Notes: generated by a model from the sequence alone, not told the origin. A stretch of DNA of 49,561 nt from Priestia aryabhattai B8W22 (GCF_000956595.1 NZ_JYOO01000035.1:1-49561); one strand, 5' to 3'; positions 7,688-16,300 are shown, counted from the first letter of the stretch. Numbers and translations: made by a program.

Positions 7688-8980
7688 ATGTCCATTACAA
7701 AAACAGCTAGTGAATTAAAAAAAGAACAGCAGCAAGAACAGGAATCACTTAATTTATTTTTATCTACTCAAACGGTTATTCAAGAAGCGCTTCAAAAGCT
7801 GGGCTATGGTGAAGAAGTATACCATTTATTGAAAGAACCGCTGCGTATGATGACGGTTCGCATTCCGGTTAAAATGGATAACGGATCGGTAAAAGTCTTC
7901 ACCGGCTACCGCTCTCAGCATAATGATGCTGTCGGGCCTACTAAAGGAGGCGTACGCTTTCATCCTGAAGTAAATGAAGAAGAAGTGAAGGCATTATCCA
8001 TTTGGATGAGTTTAAAATGCGGGATTGTCGACCTTCCGTACGGCGGCGGTAAAGGCGGAATTGTATGTGACCCAAGAAACATGTCTTTTGGTGAGCTAGA
8101 ACGACTCAGCCGCGGCTATGTAAGAGCCATCAGTCAAATAGTTGGGCCTACTAAAGATATTCCTGCACCGGATGTCTATACAAATTCTCAAATCATGGCG
8201 TGGATGATGGATGAATATAGCCGACTGCGTGAGTTCGATTCTCCTGGTTTTATTACCGGAAAACCTATCGTACTCGGAGGATCTCAAGGACGCGAAACTG
8301 CAACGGCTAAAGGAGTAACCATTTGTATAGAAGAAGCTGTTAAAAAGAAAAACCTTAACTTGCAAGAAGCTCGGATTATTATTCAAGGCTTCGGAAATGC
8401 CGGCAGTTTTCTTGCTAAGTTCATGCATGATGCAGGAGCAAAAGTAATTGGCATTTCAGATGCATACGGAGCTCTTTATGATCCGCTTGGTCTTGATATT
8501 GATTATCTGCTTGATCGACGCGATAGTTTTGGTACTGTAACGAATTTATTTACCAATGTGATCACAAACGAGGAACTATTAGAAAAAGAATGTGATATTT
8601 TAGTACCCGCAGCCATTTCGAATCAAATTACGGTTCGTAACGCTCATCGCATTAAGGCTTCTATTGTAGTAGAAGCAGCGAACGGACCGACTACACTTGA
8701 AGCCACCCGCATTTTAGATGAAAAAGGCGTGCTTTTAGTGCCAGATATTTTAGCAAGTGCTGGAGGCGTAACGGTTTCATACTTCGAATGGGTGCAAAAT
8801 AATCAAGGCTACTACTGGTCTGAAGAAGAAGTAGCTTGCAAATTACGCAAGGTAATGGTGGATTCATTTGAAACGGTCTATCAAATCTCTCAAGAAAATG
8901 ACGTAGATATGAGACTAGCCGCTTACATGGCAGGAATCAAAAAATCGGCTGAAGCTTCTCGTTTCCGCGGCTGGGTATAA
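7688..8980 (+). CDS. rocG: Glutamate dehydrogenase (NAD-type)
   Basis: The 430-residue enzyme has all Glu/Leu/Phe/Val dehydrogenase hallmarks: PTKGGVRFHP, the catalytic-lysine loop LPYGGGKGGI, PAPDVYTN, and the Rossmann motif GFGNAGSF. It converts glutamate to 2-oxoglutarate and ammonia in amino-acid catabolism. The start at 7688 is preferred because GGGGTG lies five bases upstream; an ATG at 7664 would leave almost no leader after the sigma-54 start point. The sigma-54 promoter argues for rocG rather than the paralogue gudB. A strong terminator follows. Confidence 0.9.
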   Translation: MSITKTASELKKEQQQEQESLNLFLSTQTVIQEALQKLGYGEEVYHLLKEPLRMMTVRIPVKMDNGSVKVFTGYRSQHNDAVGPTKGGVRFHPEVNEEEVKALSIWMSLKCGIVDLPYGGGKGGIVCDPRNMSFGELERLSRGYVRAISQIVGPTKDIPAPDVYTNSQIMAWMMDEYSRLREFDSPGFITGKPIVLGGSQGRETATAKGVTICIEEAVKKKNLNLQEARIIIQGFGNAGSFLAKFMHDAGAKVIGISDAYGALYDPLGLDIDYLLDRRDSFGTVTNLFTNVITNEELLEKECDILVPAAISNQITVRNAHRIKASIVVEAANGPTTLEATRILDEKGVLLVPDILASAGGVTVSYFEWVQNNQGYYWSEEEVACKLRKVMVDSFETVYQISQENDVDMRLAAYMAGIKKSAEASRFRGWV

Positions 8981-8983
8981 GAT

Positions 8984-9024
8984 AAAAAAACGATTTGGAA
9001 TATAGAGTCCAAATCGTTTTTTAT
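8984..9024 (+). terminator. Terminator after rocG
   Basis: AAAACGATTTGGA pairs with TCCAAATCGTTTT and runs into a T tract. Confidence 0.88.
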
Positions 9025-9127
9025 TTGCCTGAACTGCCAAATAATTAAAAGAAAACCTGCTAAAAAAACAAACACGCTTAAAAAATTGGCATATTTATTT
9101 ATCGCAACTCGGATGATAGCAAAATAT

Positions 9128-9157
9128 TTGACAGTGAGAATGATTTTCAATTATTCT
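9128..9157 (+). promoter_or_regulatory. Promoter with embedded Fur-like box
   Basis: TTGACA is at 9128-9133 and TATTCT at 9152-9157 (18-base gap). Between them TGAGAATGATTTTCA (9135-9149) matches the Bacillus 7-1-7 Fur consensus TGATAATnATTATCA with one mismatch in each half. The placement would give iron-dependent repression of the nitroreductase. Confidence 0.7.
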
Positions 9158-9218
9158 ATATATAAGATATATACATACCTATACTAATAAATTGAATGTA
9201 GAAAAGGAGAAAGAAAGC

Positions 9219-9779
9219 ATGAGCGTATTAGATATTATTAAAGCCAGAAGAACGATTGGGGCTATGCAAGACAAAGACGTATCAGAAGATGCTATTAACC
9301 TTATGTTAGAAGCCGGCACGTGGGCTCCTAACCATAAAAAGACAGAGCCTTGGAAATTTCGAGTGATTACAGGGGATTCACGCGTTCGTTTAGGAGACGA
9401 AATGGAACGTATTATGAAACAAAAAACGGCTCACTTAAGTGAAGAAGAAGCGTTGAAAAAAACAACAAAAGCTAAAAAAGGCCCGCTTCGTGCTCCTGTC
9501 ATTATTGCTGTAGCAGTCAGTCCTTCAGGAAAAGTGCCTGAAATTGAAGAAATCTCTGCCGTAGCGGCAGGCATACAAAATATGCTATTAGTAGCGGAAG
9601 AACAAAGTTTGGCTACAATTTGGAGAACCGGTGAAATTGTCTATCAGACAGAACTGAATGACTTTTTATCTCTAGAAGACGGCGATAAGCTCTTAGGATT
9701 AATTTACGTAGGGCATCCTAATAAAGAAGCTTCATCAAAACGTATTCCATATCAAGATAAAACGATTTGGTATCGTTAA
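9219..9779 (+). CDS. Nitroreductase family protein, probably iron-regulated
   Basis: The 186-residue protein starts MSVLDIIKARRTIGAMQDKD and carries the FMN-binding nitroreductase pattern: the basic N-terminal motif, TWAPNHKKTEPWKFRVI, AVAAGIQNMLLVAEEQ, and a C-terminal GLIYVGHP. Such enzymes reduce flavin, nitro or quinone substrates with NAD(P)H in the cytoplasm. The ATG at 9219 has AAAGGAG at proper distance; an upstream TTG frame extension is not supported. The Fur-like box in its promoter suggests a role under iron limitation, for example reductive release of iron, which is inference. The B. subtilis homologue is probably YfhC, from memory. Confidence 0.85.
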   Translation: MSVLDIIKARRTIGAMQDKDVSEDAINLMLEAGTWAPNHKKTEPWKFRVITGDSRVRLGDEMERIMKQKTAHLSEEEALKKTTKAKKGPLRAPVIIAVAVSPSGKVPEIEEISAVAAGIQNMLLVAEEQSLATIWRTGEIVYQTELNDFLSLEDGDKLLGLIYVGHPNKEASSKRIPYQDKTIWYR

Positions 9780-9802
9780 AAGGTTATTTCTGTGTTTCTC
9801 TA

Positions 9803-9850
9803 AATAAGAGGCAGCAGCTTATAAGTTGAGCTGCTGCCTCTTATTGTTTT
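9803..9850 (+). terminator. Terminator after the nitroreductase gene
   Basis: A 17-base perfect stem (AATAAGAGGCAGCAGCT with its complement) surrounds a nine-base loop and ends in T residues. Confidence 0.9.
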
Positions 9851-9995
9851 TAAGAAGTGGCAGAAGGAAACTTAAAGTGAATATCAAATGATTATTTTAC
9901 AATAAAATCCATACGTATGATTCAAATTGAATAGTAGAAAAGATAATGCTTATGAACCGATAAAGCAGCTCGTAACATCTTATTCTCCCGAGTGA

Positions 9996-10172
9996 CTAGC
10001 CTGTATCTCTGTCGTCGTAATTTAAACATAGCCTCTGCTTTTTTTCTTCAACATTATAGTATAACTCCTTAATATATGGAACGGAATCATAGTTCAATTC
10101 TATCTCAATGTGTGCAGGTGAATAACCTCTCTCTAGAAATGAACTTACCGTCCTTCTCCTAACTTTTTTCAC
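9996..10172 (-). pseudogene. Possible gene remnant, unknown family
   Basis: A reverse-strand open stretch of 58 codons includes RTVSSFLERGYSPAHIE and YDSVPYIKELYYNVEEKK, which read like real protein. An in-frame stop (TAG) lies just upstream and there is no ribosome site at the only candidate GTG, so this looks like the tail of a lost gene. The rest of 9851-10331 shows nothing else supportable. Confidence 0.35.
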
Positions 10173-10331
10173 CTTCTTAAAATCCTTCTAGATAACCTTC
10201 ACGCCTAGCTGTATAATGTGTTTGCTTGATCCTGTATAAACCTGCCCTTTACTGGCTGTATGCTTTGCGTTGACTGCTTTTTCAAATATAATGTATAGTA
10301 AAAATATACTATATACTCCAAGGTGATTCCA

Positions 10332-11516
10332 ATGAGATTTTTGATTGAGTATAAGGATTTTAAGACGAAAGAAGAAACTAACTTTTCTTTGCAATTATTA
10401 GATACTTTTTTAAATGAACATTTAATAGGAGAGTTTCATGGAAGCACATTTGAGTGCATGTTGATCCGTTTTATAAATAATCCTAGCTCTAAGAAGAAGT
10501 ACAAATTACGTGTTCTCTATGAAGATATAGCCGAAATTGAGTTGCCGGGAAATTTTATCAATAACAAAACTCTTAATGTAGAGGATTTCTTAACAGGTCT
10601 ACATAGAGTTGAAGAGGCTATTATGTTGGTTAAAACTATAGAACTAAAGTCAGAACTTGACTTTAGTGAAGACAAACTTCTATTAAAGTTTCAACAGTCG
10701 ATAAAAAATGCACCACGTACACTCGAAGAACTAAAGGCATACTTCAAGAAGCAAAAGCAAACAGTTCAAAGTAACTGGGCAAAACTAGCTGACCTTTCAA
10801 TGAAAAGATCTTTGTCTAATCCAAAACCGCTAACAAAGCCATTAATAACAATTAGTATTTCTGCTCCTATCGAAGAAACAGAACCAAACCACTCTTTTAT
10901 CTACACCGAAGTTTTCAGCAACCTGCTAAGGAAAGCAGAAGTAATGCTGCCGGGTTATAGTCACATCTTTATACATTTAGCGGACACACTAGTGGAAGCA
11001 AAACAAGAATTTGCTCCAAATCACCGGATAAAAGATGCATTTTCGATAATAGATACTAAAAAATATATGGCGAGTGACAACGAAACTAAATCAAATATGA
11101 TGTTTAGTAGTATAGTTTCAGCATTAAGAAGCATTACGAAGTTTGATCACTTAGAAGAGCATAAAATAGAATCTGTTATTAGAAAAATAAAAGAAGAAGG
11201 AACCGACATTGAGCTCACATACTTCTCGAAACAAAATGATAAGTATTTAGCCGAGGTCATTTATACAGCGCCCAAATCTCATCTTACAAATGCTCCATTT
11301 AAACTGCGTGTTACGGACCTTAATTCCAACGTTGTTAAAACTATAAAAATAGATGATATTAATTTATTTTGGTGCCCGTATAGCTTCGGAAGCATAAATA
11401 TAAAAAAAGATTCAGTTGTTATTAAAGGGAGAAAGAGCCAGAGAGCAGAGATTTCAAGGAGAGCTGACAAATTACCGGATGAATACATTTTTAAGATTAA
11501 AGATATATTTATTTAG
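10332..11516 (+). CDS. Unknown 394-residue protein
   Basis: I do not recognise this soluble protein. It begins MRFLIEYKDFKTKEE with AAGGTG six bases before ATG. There are no membrane helices or signal peptide. The N-terminal 100 residues look like a mixed alpha/beta unit, residues 105-160 are charged and helical, and the C-terminal half ends in basic strands (KGRKSQRAEISRRADKLP). Composition is AT-rich like the neighbours to its right. It stands at the left edge of an accessory segment of small membrane proteins and remnants. Confidence 0.65.
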   Translation: MRFLIEYKDFKTKEETNFSLQLLDTFLNEHLIGEFHGSTFECMLIRFINNPSSKKKYKLRVLYEDIAEIELPGNFINNKTLNVEDFLTGLHRVEEAIMLVKTIELKSELDFSEDKLLLKFQQSIKNAPRTLEELKAYFKKQKQTVQSNWAKLADLSMKRSLSNPKPLTKPLITISISAPIEETEPNHSFIYTEVFSNLLRKAEVMLPGYSHIFIHLADTLVEAKQEFAPNHRIKDAFSIIDTKKYMASDNETKSNMMFSSIVSALRSITKFDHLEEHKIESVIRKIKEEGTDIELTYFSKQNDKYLAEVIYTAPKSHLTNAPFKLRVTDLNSNVVKTIKIDDINLFWCPYSFGSINIKKDSVVIKGRKSQRAEISRRADKLPDEYIFKIKDIFI

Positions 11517-11531
11517 CTTTTTATAAGGGTA

Positions 11532-11978
11532 ATGAAAATTAGTAATTACGAACAGTCAGCTAAAGAAGCGGATAAAATGTTTTATCAGCGTTGGGGAATT
11601 TTTATCTTAGTTATAGCTACATTAGTTGTATCAACAATGGTAGGAGTGTTTAACTCTTTAGTAAATAATATTTACTCTAAACGAAAAGAATTTGCGGTTT
11701 TACGTGCAATGGGCGTTACTCCAAAAAGTCTTCGTAAAGTCATACTTTCTCAAGTGAATTTGTATATTATTATCGGATTAATCATTGGTACACTAATGGG
11801 CTTATTAACAACCTTTATATTACTGCTAGTTGATCCTGGAAAGTTTGTAATAGATTATAAAGTAATTATTACTGTATCGCTTTCAATGTTAGTAGGCAGT
11901 GTGTTTATATTCTGGTTTGTTGGTAACAAAATTTCGTCTCAGAAACTTTCAGTTGAGCTTACCAACGATAATAAATAA
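11532..11978 (+). pseudogene. FtsX-like permease, C-terminal remnant
   Basis: The 148 codons contain the last three membrane helices of an FtsX/MacB-type ABC permease, with the family cytoplasmic loop YSKRKEFAVLRAMGVTPKSL. Intact proteins are usually 400-850 residues, so the N-terminal helix and the extracellular domain are missing. The ATG has only a weak, too-close AAGGG. No ATPase partner is nearby. It is most likely a truncated relic, though translation of the short form cannot be excluded. Confidence 0.7.
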
Positions 11979-12008
11979 TTTAAACATTAATTAAGTACAA
12001 TTTCCTTT

Positions 12009-12050
12009 AAAAAGAGTCAGTAACATAACAAGTTACTGACTCTTTTTTTA
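12009..12050 (+). terminator. Terminator after the FtsX remnant
   Basis: AAAGAGTCAGTAAC pairs with GTTACTGACTCTTT and is followed by T residues. Confidence 0.88.
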
Positions 12051-12052
12051 TG

Positions 12053-12445
12053 GGTAGAAAGCAAAATAAGGATTTTTAAATTGTAGGAGTAGATCGACAT
12101 AGCAAAATACTTATACAAACTAGGAAACTGGTCTTTTAAACACCGAAAAAAAAGTGTTTTTTAGCACTCTAGGAAAGGGAGTGGTTTTATATTTTTAAAG
12201 ATAAAACTCATTTCTTATGAACTAGAGACCTTCAACAATTACACAAATTACATTTTCTGATAAAATGTTTGTAAGTTATTTATAATTTTGGGTTTTTATA
12301 CATATAGGCACAAGAGAAGAAAGTTGATGGCAGCGGTTTAATTGTAGTGGGAATCATTGCTACTTATATTTTGGTTGCGTAGCAAAGGGAGATATGAAAG
12401 GATAGGGAACAAAATTATTATTTTTAAAATGAATGGGGTTTTTTT
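12053..12445. other. AT-rich intergenic stretch with small remnant
   Basis: No intact gene is supportable here. A short hairpin (AAACAC/GTGTTT then Ts) lies near 12139-12162. A plus-strand tail near 12310-12382 reads VDGSGLIVVGIIATYILVA before a stop, which resembles the end of a small membrane protein, but an in-frame stop lies immediately upstream. Confidence 0.3.
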
Positions 12446-13339
12446 ATGTCCATAAACAAGAGTTACAATCACTTAAGTGAGTTATGTTTCAAGTATCAAC
12501 AAGATAAATTTTATGTAGAAAAGATTCCTCATACTATATTATCCAAATCACAAAAGCGATTTAAAATATCTCCAGATGAGAAAGTTATAGCTTACCTAGA
12601 TACTACAATACTGGGAGTTGGAAAAAACGGAATTTATTTTACTAACTACGGAATTAGGTGGCGCAATTTAGGAGGAAAAGCGGAAAAGTTAGCATGGGAA
12701 GATTTAGATGAAGTGAACAGTATAACTATACAGAAAAATGTAGAAGTTTATTTTGATCATAAAAAGACGTTTCTGTTAGGTGGCGGTACTAACTACCCCG
12801 CTACGCTATTTATAGAGTTATTAGTCTCTATACGAGATTATTTAAAAAACTATTCCGTTGAATTACTTTTTGAAGAACATTTACTTCCTTTTTACACAGA
12901 GACAAATGAAATAAAAAACACTTGTGTCCTATTTGAAAAGTACGAAGAAGCATTCGAAATTAATAATGGTTTAGTGGTAAAAGAACATATTCCGAAGAAT
13001 ACAGACGAAAAACTACGGGAGCATTATCATTTATCGTCCCAGGATAATATTATTGCCTTCTTATCTACACTTCCTTTTAAAAAACAAAATGGAATAGTTG
13101 TTATGGAGGACGGAATTTACTTTAAAGAGCCTTTTGTCTCCTTGTATTATCCTTGGTATGCATTTAGAGATTTGACTATTATGCTGGCCGAAGACGAATT
13201 AATTATTGGGAAGAATAATGTTTTTCATTTACTTCACTGTAATATGGATAACTCTGAAGTAATGCTCTTTTTAAGAAACTTACAGCAAGTTATCAATATA
13301 TTGCACGACGATTACGTTAGTTGTTATAAAAGCTTGTAA
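12446..13339 (+). CDS. Unknown protein with duplicated PH-like domain
   Basis: The 297-residue soluble protein contains two similar halves. The first (about residues 30-135) has DEKVIAYLDTTILGVGKNGI then FTNYGIRWRNL and AWEDL; the second (about 190-290) has DNIIAFLSTLPF then MEDGIYFKEP and YPWYAFRDL. This strand pattern, with a signature glycine-rich turn and a W.DL end, is like bacterial PH-type domains seen in many Firmicutes proteins. Function is unknown. The ribosome site is weak (GGGG). It precedes two small membrane-protein genes on the same strand. Confidence 0.6.
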   Translation: MSINKSYNHLSELCFKYQQDKFYVEKIPHTILSKSQKRFKISPDEKVIAYLDTTILGVGKNGIYFTNYGIRWRNLGGKAEKLAWEDLDEVNSITIQKNVEVYFDHKKTFLLGGGTNYPATLFIELLVSIRDYLKNYSVELLFEEHLLPFYTETNEIKNTCVLFEKYEEAFEINNGLVVKEHIPKNTDEKLREHYHLSSQDNIIAFLSTLPFKKQNGIVVMEDGIYFKEPFVSLYYPWYAFRDLTIMLAEDELIIGKNNVFHLLHCNMDNSEVMLFLRNLQQVINILHDDYVSCYKSL

Positions 13340-13398
13340 TAGCAACGAAAAAATAGATATGCAAAAATTATATAATTGTGTAATAGAATTATCTTAAC

Positions 13399-13587
13399 AT
13401 GTCAACAGGACTCATAATAGCTTTAGCAAACATTTTTAATTCTGGATTCCAAGGGAGTATCCGCTGGGTTATGGTTGGGTGTGGTTTGTTGATTTTTATG
13501 TACAATTTAAAAGTAACTTTTAATCAAAAACAAAATGAAGCGGCTAATCAAAATACTGTAGGAATTGTATCTAGAAAAAGGCGTTAA
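13399..13587 (+). CDS. Small membrane protein, unknown
   Basis: The 62-residue frame has one or two hydrophobic segments (RWVMVGCGLLIFMYNL) and a basic tail (SRKRR). There is no ribosome site before its ATG, although a TATAAT lies about 30 bases upstream, so it may be a leaderless, weakly translated or decayed gene. I do not recognise it. Confidence 0.4.
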   Translation: MSTGLIIALANIFNSGFQGSIRWVMVGCGLLIFMYNLKVTFNQKQNEAANQNTVGIVSRKRR

Positions 13588-13638
13588 TTGTTTTAAGGTT
13601 CTGGAGTAAAAATTCTATAAGTAAGAAAGAGGAAAGTA

Positions 13639-13968
13639 ATGGACGTTCAAAAGGTAGCAAACTTATTTTTAATTTTTGTTTTAATTGCAGCATGTATTTC
13701 ATTGGTAATTGGCTTTGTGGTTGCTGTGAAAAGTACAAACTATAAGAAGGGATATATAAGTACTTTTATATCCAGTGGGGTCTTTTTAATACTTATTGTG
13801 AGCTGGTATGATAAAGCATCTTCAAACGTTTTTATGGGGACAATACCTTGGATTTTAAATGTTATTGCCGTCATTATTGTGTTACCACTGTACTTGTTAG
13901 TTGCTAGCTTTATATTTAAAAAGGTTACAAAAGGACAAAAAGGAACAAATGAAAAGATTAGCGGTTAA
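13639..13968 (+). CDS. Three-helix membrane protein, unknown
   Basis: The 109-residue protein has three clear hydrophobic helices (about residues 8-28, 38-58 and 72-95) and a lysine-rich C-terminus. AGAGGA lies before the ATG. It follows the small membrane gene at 13399 by 51 bases, so the pair may be one transcript with the 12446 gene. No family was recognised. Confidence 0.6.
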   Translation: MDVQKVANLFLIFVLIAACISLVIGFVVAVKSTNYKKGYISTFISSGVFLILIVSWYDKASSNVFMGTIPWILNVIAVIIVLPLYLLVASFIFKKVTKGQKGTNEKISG

Positions 13969-14096
13969 CTTACTTTTTTTATCGTTTTTTCTAATCTTCA
14001 CGATTTTAACTAAATGAAGATACACAAAAAAAATTTTTATCAATATCCTGTTAGAGAAAGTGATTGATATCATTTTCTGTAAAGGAGAGAACGTCT

Positions 14097-14912
14097 ATGA
14101 TTAAAGTTAACCAACAAATTGTGAAAATAAGTGATCTAAATAATAGTTCGTTAACGAAAGAAAAAGCAGACATTTTAAAACAGATGGATGCCTATAGGGA
14201 AGTGTATGAGTATGCTACATTTGACCAGCTTGATTTTGATGTATCTGTTAAATTACAAATTATTGAATCGTCTGTATTGCTGCGCAAAAGCGGCGCTAAG
14301 TTTGCTACATTTGCACGTTCTAGGTGTAACGAAAAGTATTGGAAACGAACCGATAACGGAGGGTTTCAGCTACTGCCTACCGTTTCTCCTCATCAGGCCA
14401 TCGATGATATTTTTTACAACGGACACGAATACGCGTTTGAGTGCGCGACGGCTGTTATCATCATCTTTTACAAAGCTGTATTAAATAATATTGGAAAAGC
14501 AAACTTTAACAGGCTTTTTGCTGATCTTTACTTACACGATTGGCAATACGATGAAGATCTGGAGCTCCATGGTTATAAAGGATCTGACTACTTGCCCGGA
14601 GACTGTGCGTATTTTAAAAACCCTGATTATAACACTGATACTCCCCAGTGGAAAGGTGAAAACACCATTGTATTAGATGAAACTCTATATTTTGGTCATG
14701 GAATTGGAATCACGACGCGAGAAAGAATTATTGAAGTGTTAAATTTAAAGAGAAAAGACGATGCAAAGCAATCAGCTTATCTGTCAGATGAAATTGTGAG
14801 GCTGCACACGGCTCACCTCAGTTATTTTGCAGTTAGATACGAACCTGTTGTTTGGTACGATAGAAACAGCGCTATTATTTCCACTATTGGGTCGATTACG
14901 TATGTAGCTTGA
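14097..14912 (+). CDS. tgl: Spore-coat protein-glutamine gamma-glutamyltransferase
   Basis: This 271-residue protein is the Bacillus transglutaminase Tgl. The catalytic cysteine falls at residue 116 with Glu115 before it, in GHEYAFECATAV, exactly as known for B. subtilis Tgl. Tgl forms glutamyl-lysine cross-links in the spore coat, with GerQ as a known substrate, in the mother cell late in sporulation. It is somewhat longer than the 245-residue B. subtilis enzyme. The start at 14097 follows AAAGGAGAG; a longer frame from 14064 lacks such a site. Its presence supports a spore-forming host. No convincing SigK promoter could be picked out by eye. Confidence 0.93.
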   Translation: MIKVNQQIVKISDLNNSSLTKEKADILKQMDAYREVYEYATFDQLDFDVSVKLQIIESSVLLRKSGAKFATFARSRCNEKYWKRTDNGGFQLLPTVSPHQAIDDIFYNGHEYAFECATAVIIIFYKAVLNNIGKANFNRLFADLYLHDWQYDEDLELHGYKGSDYLPGDCAYFKNPDYNTDTPQWKGENTIVLDETLYFGHGIGITTRERIIEVLNLKRKDDAKQSAYLSDEIVRLHTAHLSYFAVRYEPVVWYDRNSAIISTIGSITYVA

Positions 14913-14914
14913 TT

Positions 14915-14945
14915 GATCAAAGTTTTGATACTTTGGTCTTTTTAT
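14915..14945 (+). terminator. Terminator after tgl
   Basis: GATCAAAG pairs with CTTTGGTC (one G-U pair) and is followed by a T run. Confidence 0.7.
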
Positions 14946-14964
14946 GTAAAAAGGAAAGAATTAC

Positions 14965-15036
14965 ATGAAGGTAAATTTGAGAATTCAAAAGGATTTTATG
15001 TATAAAAGAAGAATCCATTTAATACACAGGTCTTAA
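14965..15036 (+). CDS. Possible 23-residue leader peptide
   Basis: ATG with AAAGGAAAG upstream opens a 23-codon basic frame (MKVNLRIQKDFMYKRR then IHLIHRS). It ends about 10 bases before the strong ribosome site of the next small frame, so it could be a leader or a tiny basic protein. Support is weak. Confidence 0.25.
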   Translation: MKVNLRIQKDFMYKRRIHLIHRS

Positions 15037-15062
15037 AACTAAAGAGAAAGGAGGAGATTCCC

Positions 15063-15191
15063 ATTAAAAATCGTGATAAAAGACGCAAGAGAAAACGCGG
15101 CGCATTAAAAGATTATCTGAAAAATAAGCTTGGTCAGCTAAAACCGAAGCCAAACAAAGGACCTGTCTCAAATTTGAAGTCTTCTGCTTAA
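15063..15191 (+). CDS. Small very basic protein, apparent ATT start
   Basis: A perfect AAAGGAGGAG is followed after a short gap by ATT, opening 42 codons: (I)KNRDKRRKRKRGALKDYL and ending in PNKGPVSNLKSSA. There is no ATG, GTG or TTG at the right distance in this frame. A strong terminator follows directly, which supports a real transcript. The protein is extremely lysine/arginine-rich and could bind nucleic acid; the family is not recognised. Either ATT is a true rare start, as in infC of E. coli, or one base of an ATG has mutated. Confidence 0.5.
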   Translation: MKNRDKRRKRKRGALKDYLKNKLGQLKPKPNKGPVSNLKSSA

Positions 15192-15232
15192 AACATCCCC
15201 CTAGTTTTTATATAGGGGGATGTTTCTTTTGA
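15189..15232 (+). terminator. Terminator after the small basic gene
   Basis: AAACATCCCCCTA pairs with TAGGGGGATGTTT; Ts follow. It begins at the stop codon. Confidence 0.88.
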
Positions 15233-15344
15233 ATTTTCTTTTATTTTAAGGTTTAAATGTTATGAGTGGCATTTAAGGATTAATTTGTGCACAATAGACA
15301 TTGAATAGTTTATCTAATACGACAACGTAAGGAGAGATTAGACG

Positions 15345-15818
15345 ATGGAAAACATGATTTTAAAACATATGGACGTTGTAAGAGGCATTACAACTAGTAT
15401 CCTCGAAAAAACAACAGAAGAGGCAGCGGACATCACACCAAAAGGATTCAATAACAATATCCGCTGGAATCTTGGACACATTGCCTTTATTCAAGAAAAG
15501 CTTGTGTTTGGCTTAGCTGGTGAACCGATGCAAACGCCAGAGAGTTATGAAAGCTTTTTTGGGGCAGGAACAAAACCTGCCGATTGGACGGAGGATGCTC
15601 CTTCTCTTGAAGAAATTGCGAATGTGTTGAAAGACCAAGCACAGCGTATTAAAGAGTTCATGCCGGGGCAGTTTGATAAGCAGTTAATCACACCTTTTAC
15701 AAATAAAGCGGGCATCAACTTTACAACAGTTGGCGAAACGTTTTTATTCAGCTTCTACCACGAAGCGATGCATGTAGAAACGATTAAGCAAATTGGGAAA
15801 GCTGCAGCAGCAGAATAA
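15345..15818 (+). CDS. DinB family protein
   Basis: The 157-residue four-helix protein has the DinB/YfiT pattern: RWNLGHIAFIQEKL with a metal-ligand histidine, and FSFYHEAMHVETIKQIGK supplying two more. DinB-fold proteins bind a divalent metal and often act as thiol-dependent transferases; the substrate is unknown and a DNA-damage role is not implied by the name. A good site (AAGGAGAG) precedes the ATG. The gene appears monocistronic. Confidence 0.85.
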   Translation: MENMILKHMDVVRGITTSILEKTTEEAADITPKGFNNNIRWNLGHIAFIQEKLVFGLAGEPMQTPESYESFFGAGTKPADWTEDAPSLEEIANVLKDQAQRIKEFMPGQFDKQLITPFTNKAGINFTTVGETFLFSFYHEAMHVETIKQIGKAAAAE

Positions 15819-15951
15819 GGAAATAAAAAAGAATAAATCACATATTCTTCATAACTATTTTACATAGCGCCTATGCATATACTTAGCCATACAGCGCATA
15901 AGATGTAACATGAGCTGCTTTTCCTAATGCAGTTCGCAAGGAGGTGACAAC

Positions 15952-16167
15952 GTGAAATTTCTTTCAGGTTTAACGACTCTTCTTGTGATTTTAGGCGGTT
16001 TAAATTGGTTAGCTGTAGCATTAGGCGTGAATGTAGTAGAAGAGCTATTTGGCTCTTGGGATTGGTTAGTAACAACGATTTATTGGTTGGTTGGCCTGTC
16101 TGCTCTTTATCAAATTTTTGATAAGTTTTTCGGAACGGGAGCGGGTGTCAAAAGTAAAGCGCTATAA
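15952..16167 (+). CDS. DUF378 small membrane protein
   Basis: The 71-residue protein begins with GTG after GGAGGTGA and has the DUF378 signature: LTTLLVILGGLNWLAVAL, then FGSWDWLVTTIYWLVGLSAL. It has two membrane helices with conserved tryptophans. The B. subtilis relative is YuzA-like; the function is unknown. A terminator follows. Confidence 0.88.
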   Translation: MKFLSGLTTLLVILGGLNWLAVALGVNVVEELFGSWDWLVTTIYWLVGLSALYQIFDKFFGTGAGVKSKAL

Positions 16168-16193
16168 TAAATATTATTTTTTATTATCTCTTT

Positions 16194-16228
16194 AGGGAGT
16201 TTGAATGTATATTCAAACTCCCTTTTTC
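16194..16228 (+). terminator. Terminator after the DUF378 gene
   Basis: GGGAGTTTGAAT pairs with ATTCAAACTCCC over a four-base loop, then TTTTT. Confidence 0.9.
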
Positions 16229-16300
16229 ATGAACAAAAGACGTGACATCTTTACAAAATACGGTAAAATAAGGTAATAGCTAAAAAGCAGGAGGAATGGG

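Noticed and set aside
8096-8428. 110-codon reverse frame inside the glutamate dehydrogenase gene
   Set aside because: It lies entirely antisense to a well-conserved enzyme, with no ribosome site or recognisable protein pattern.
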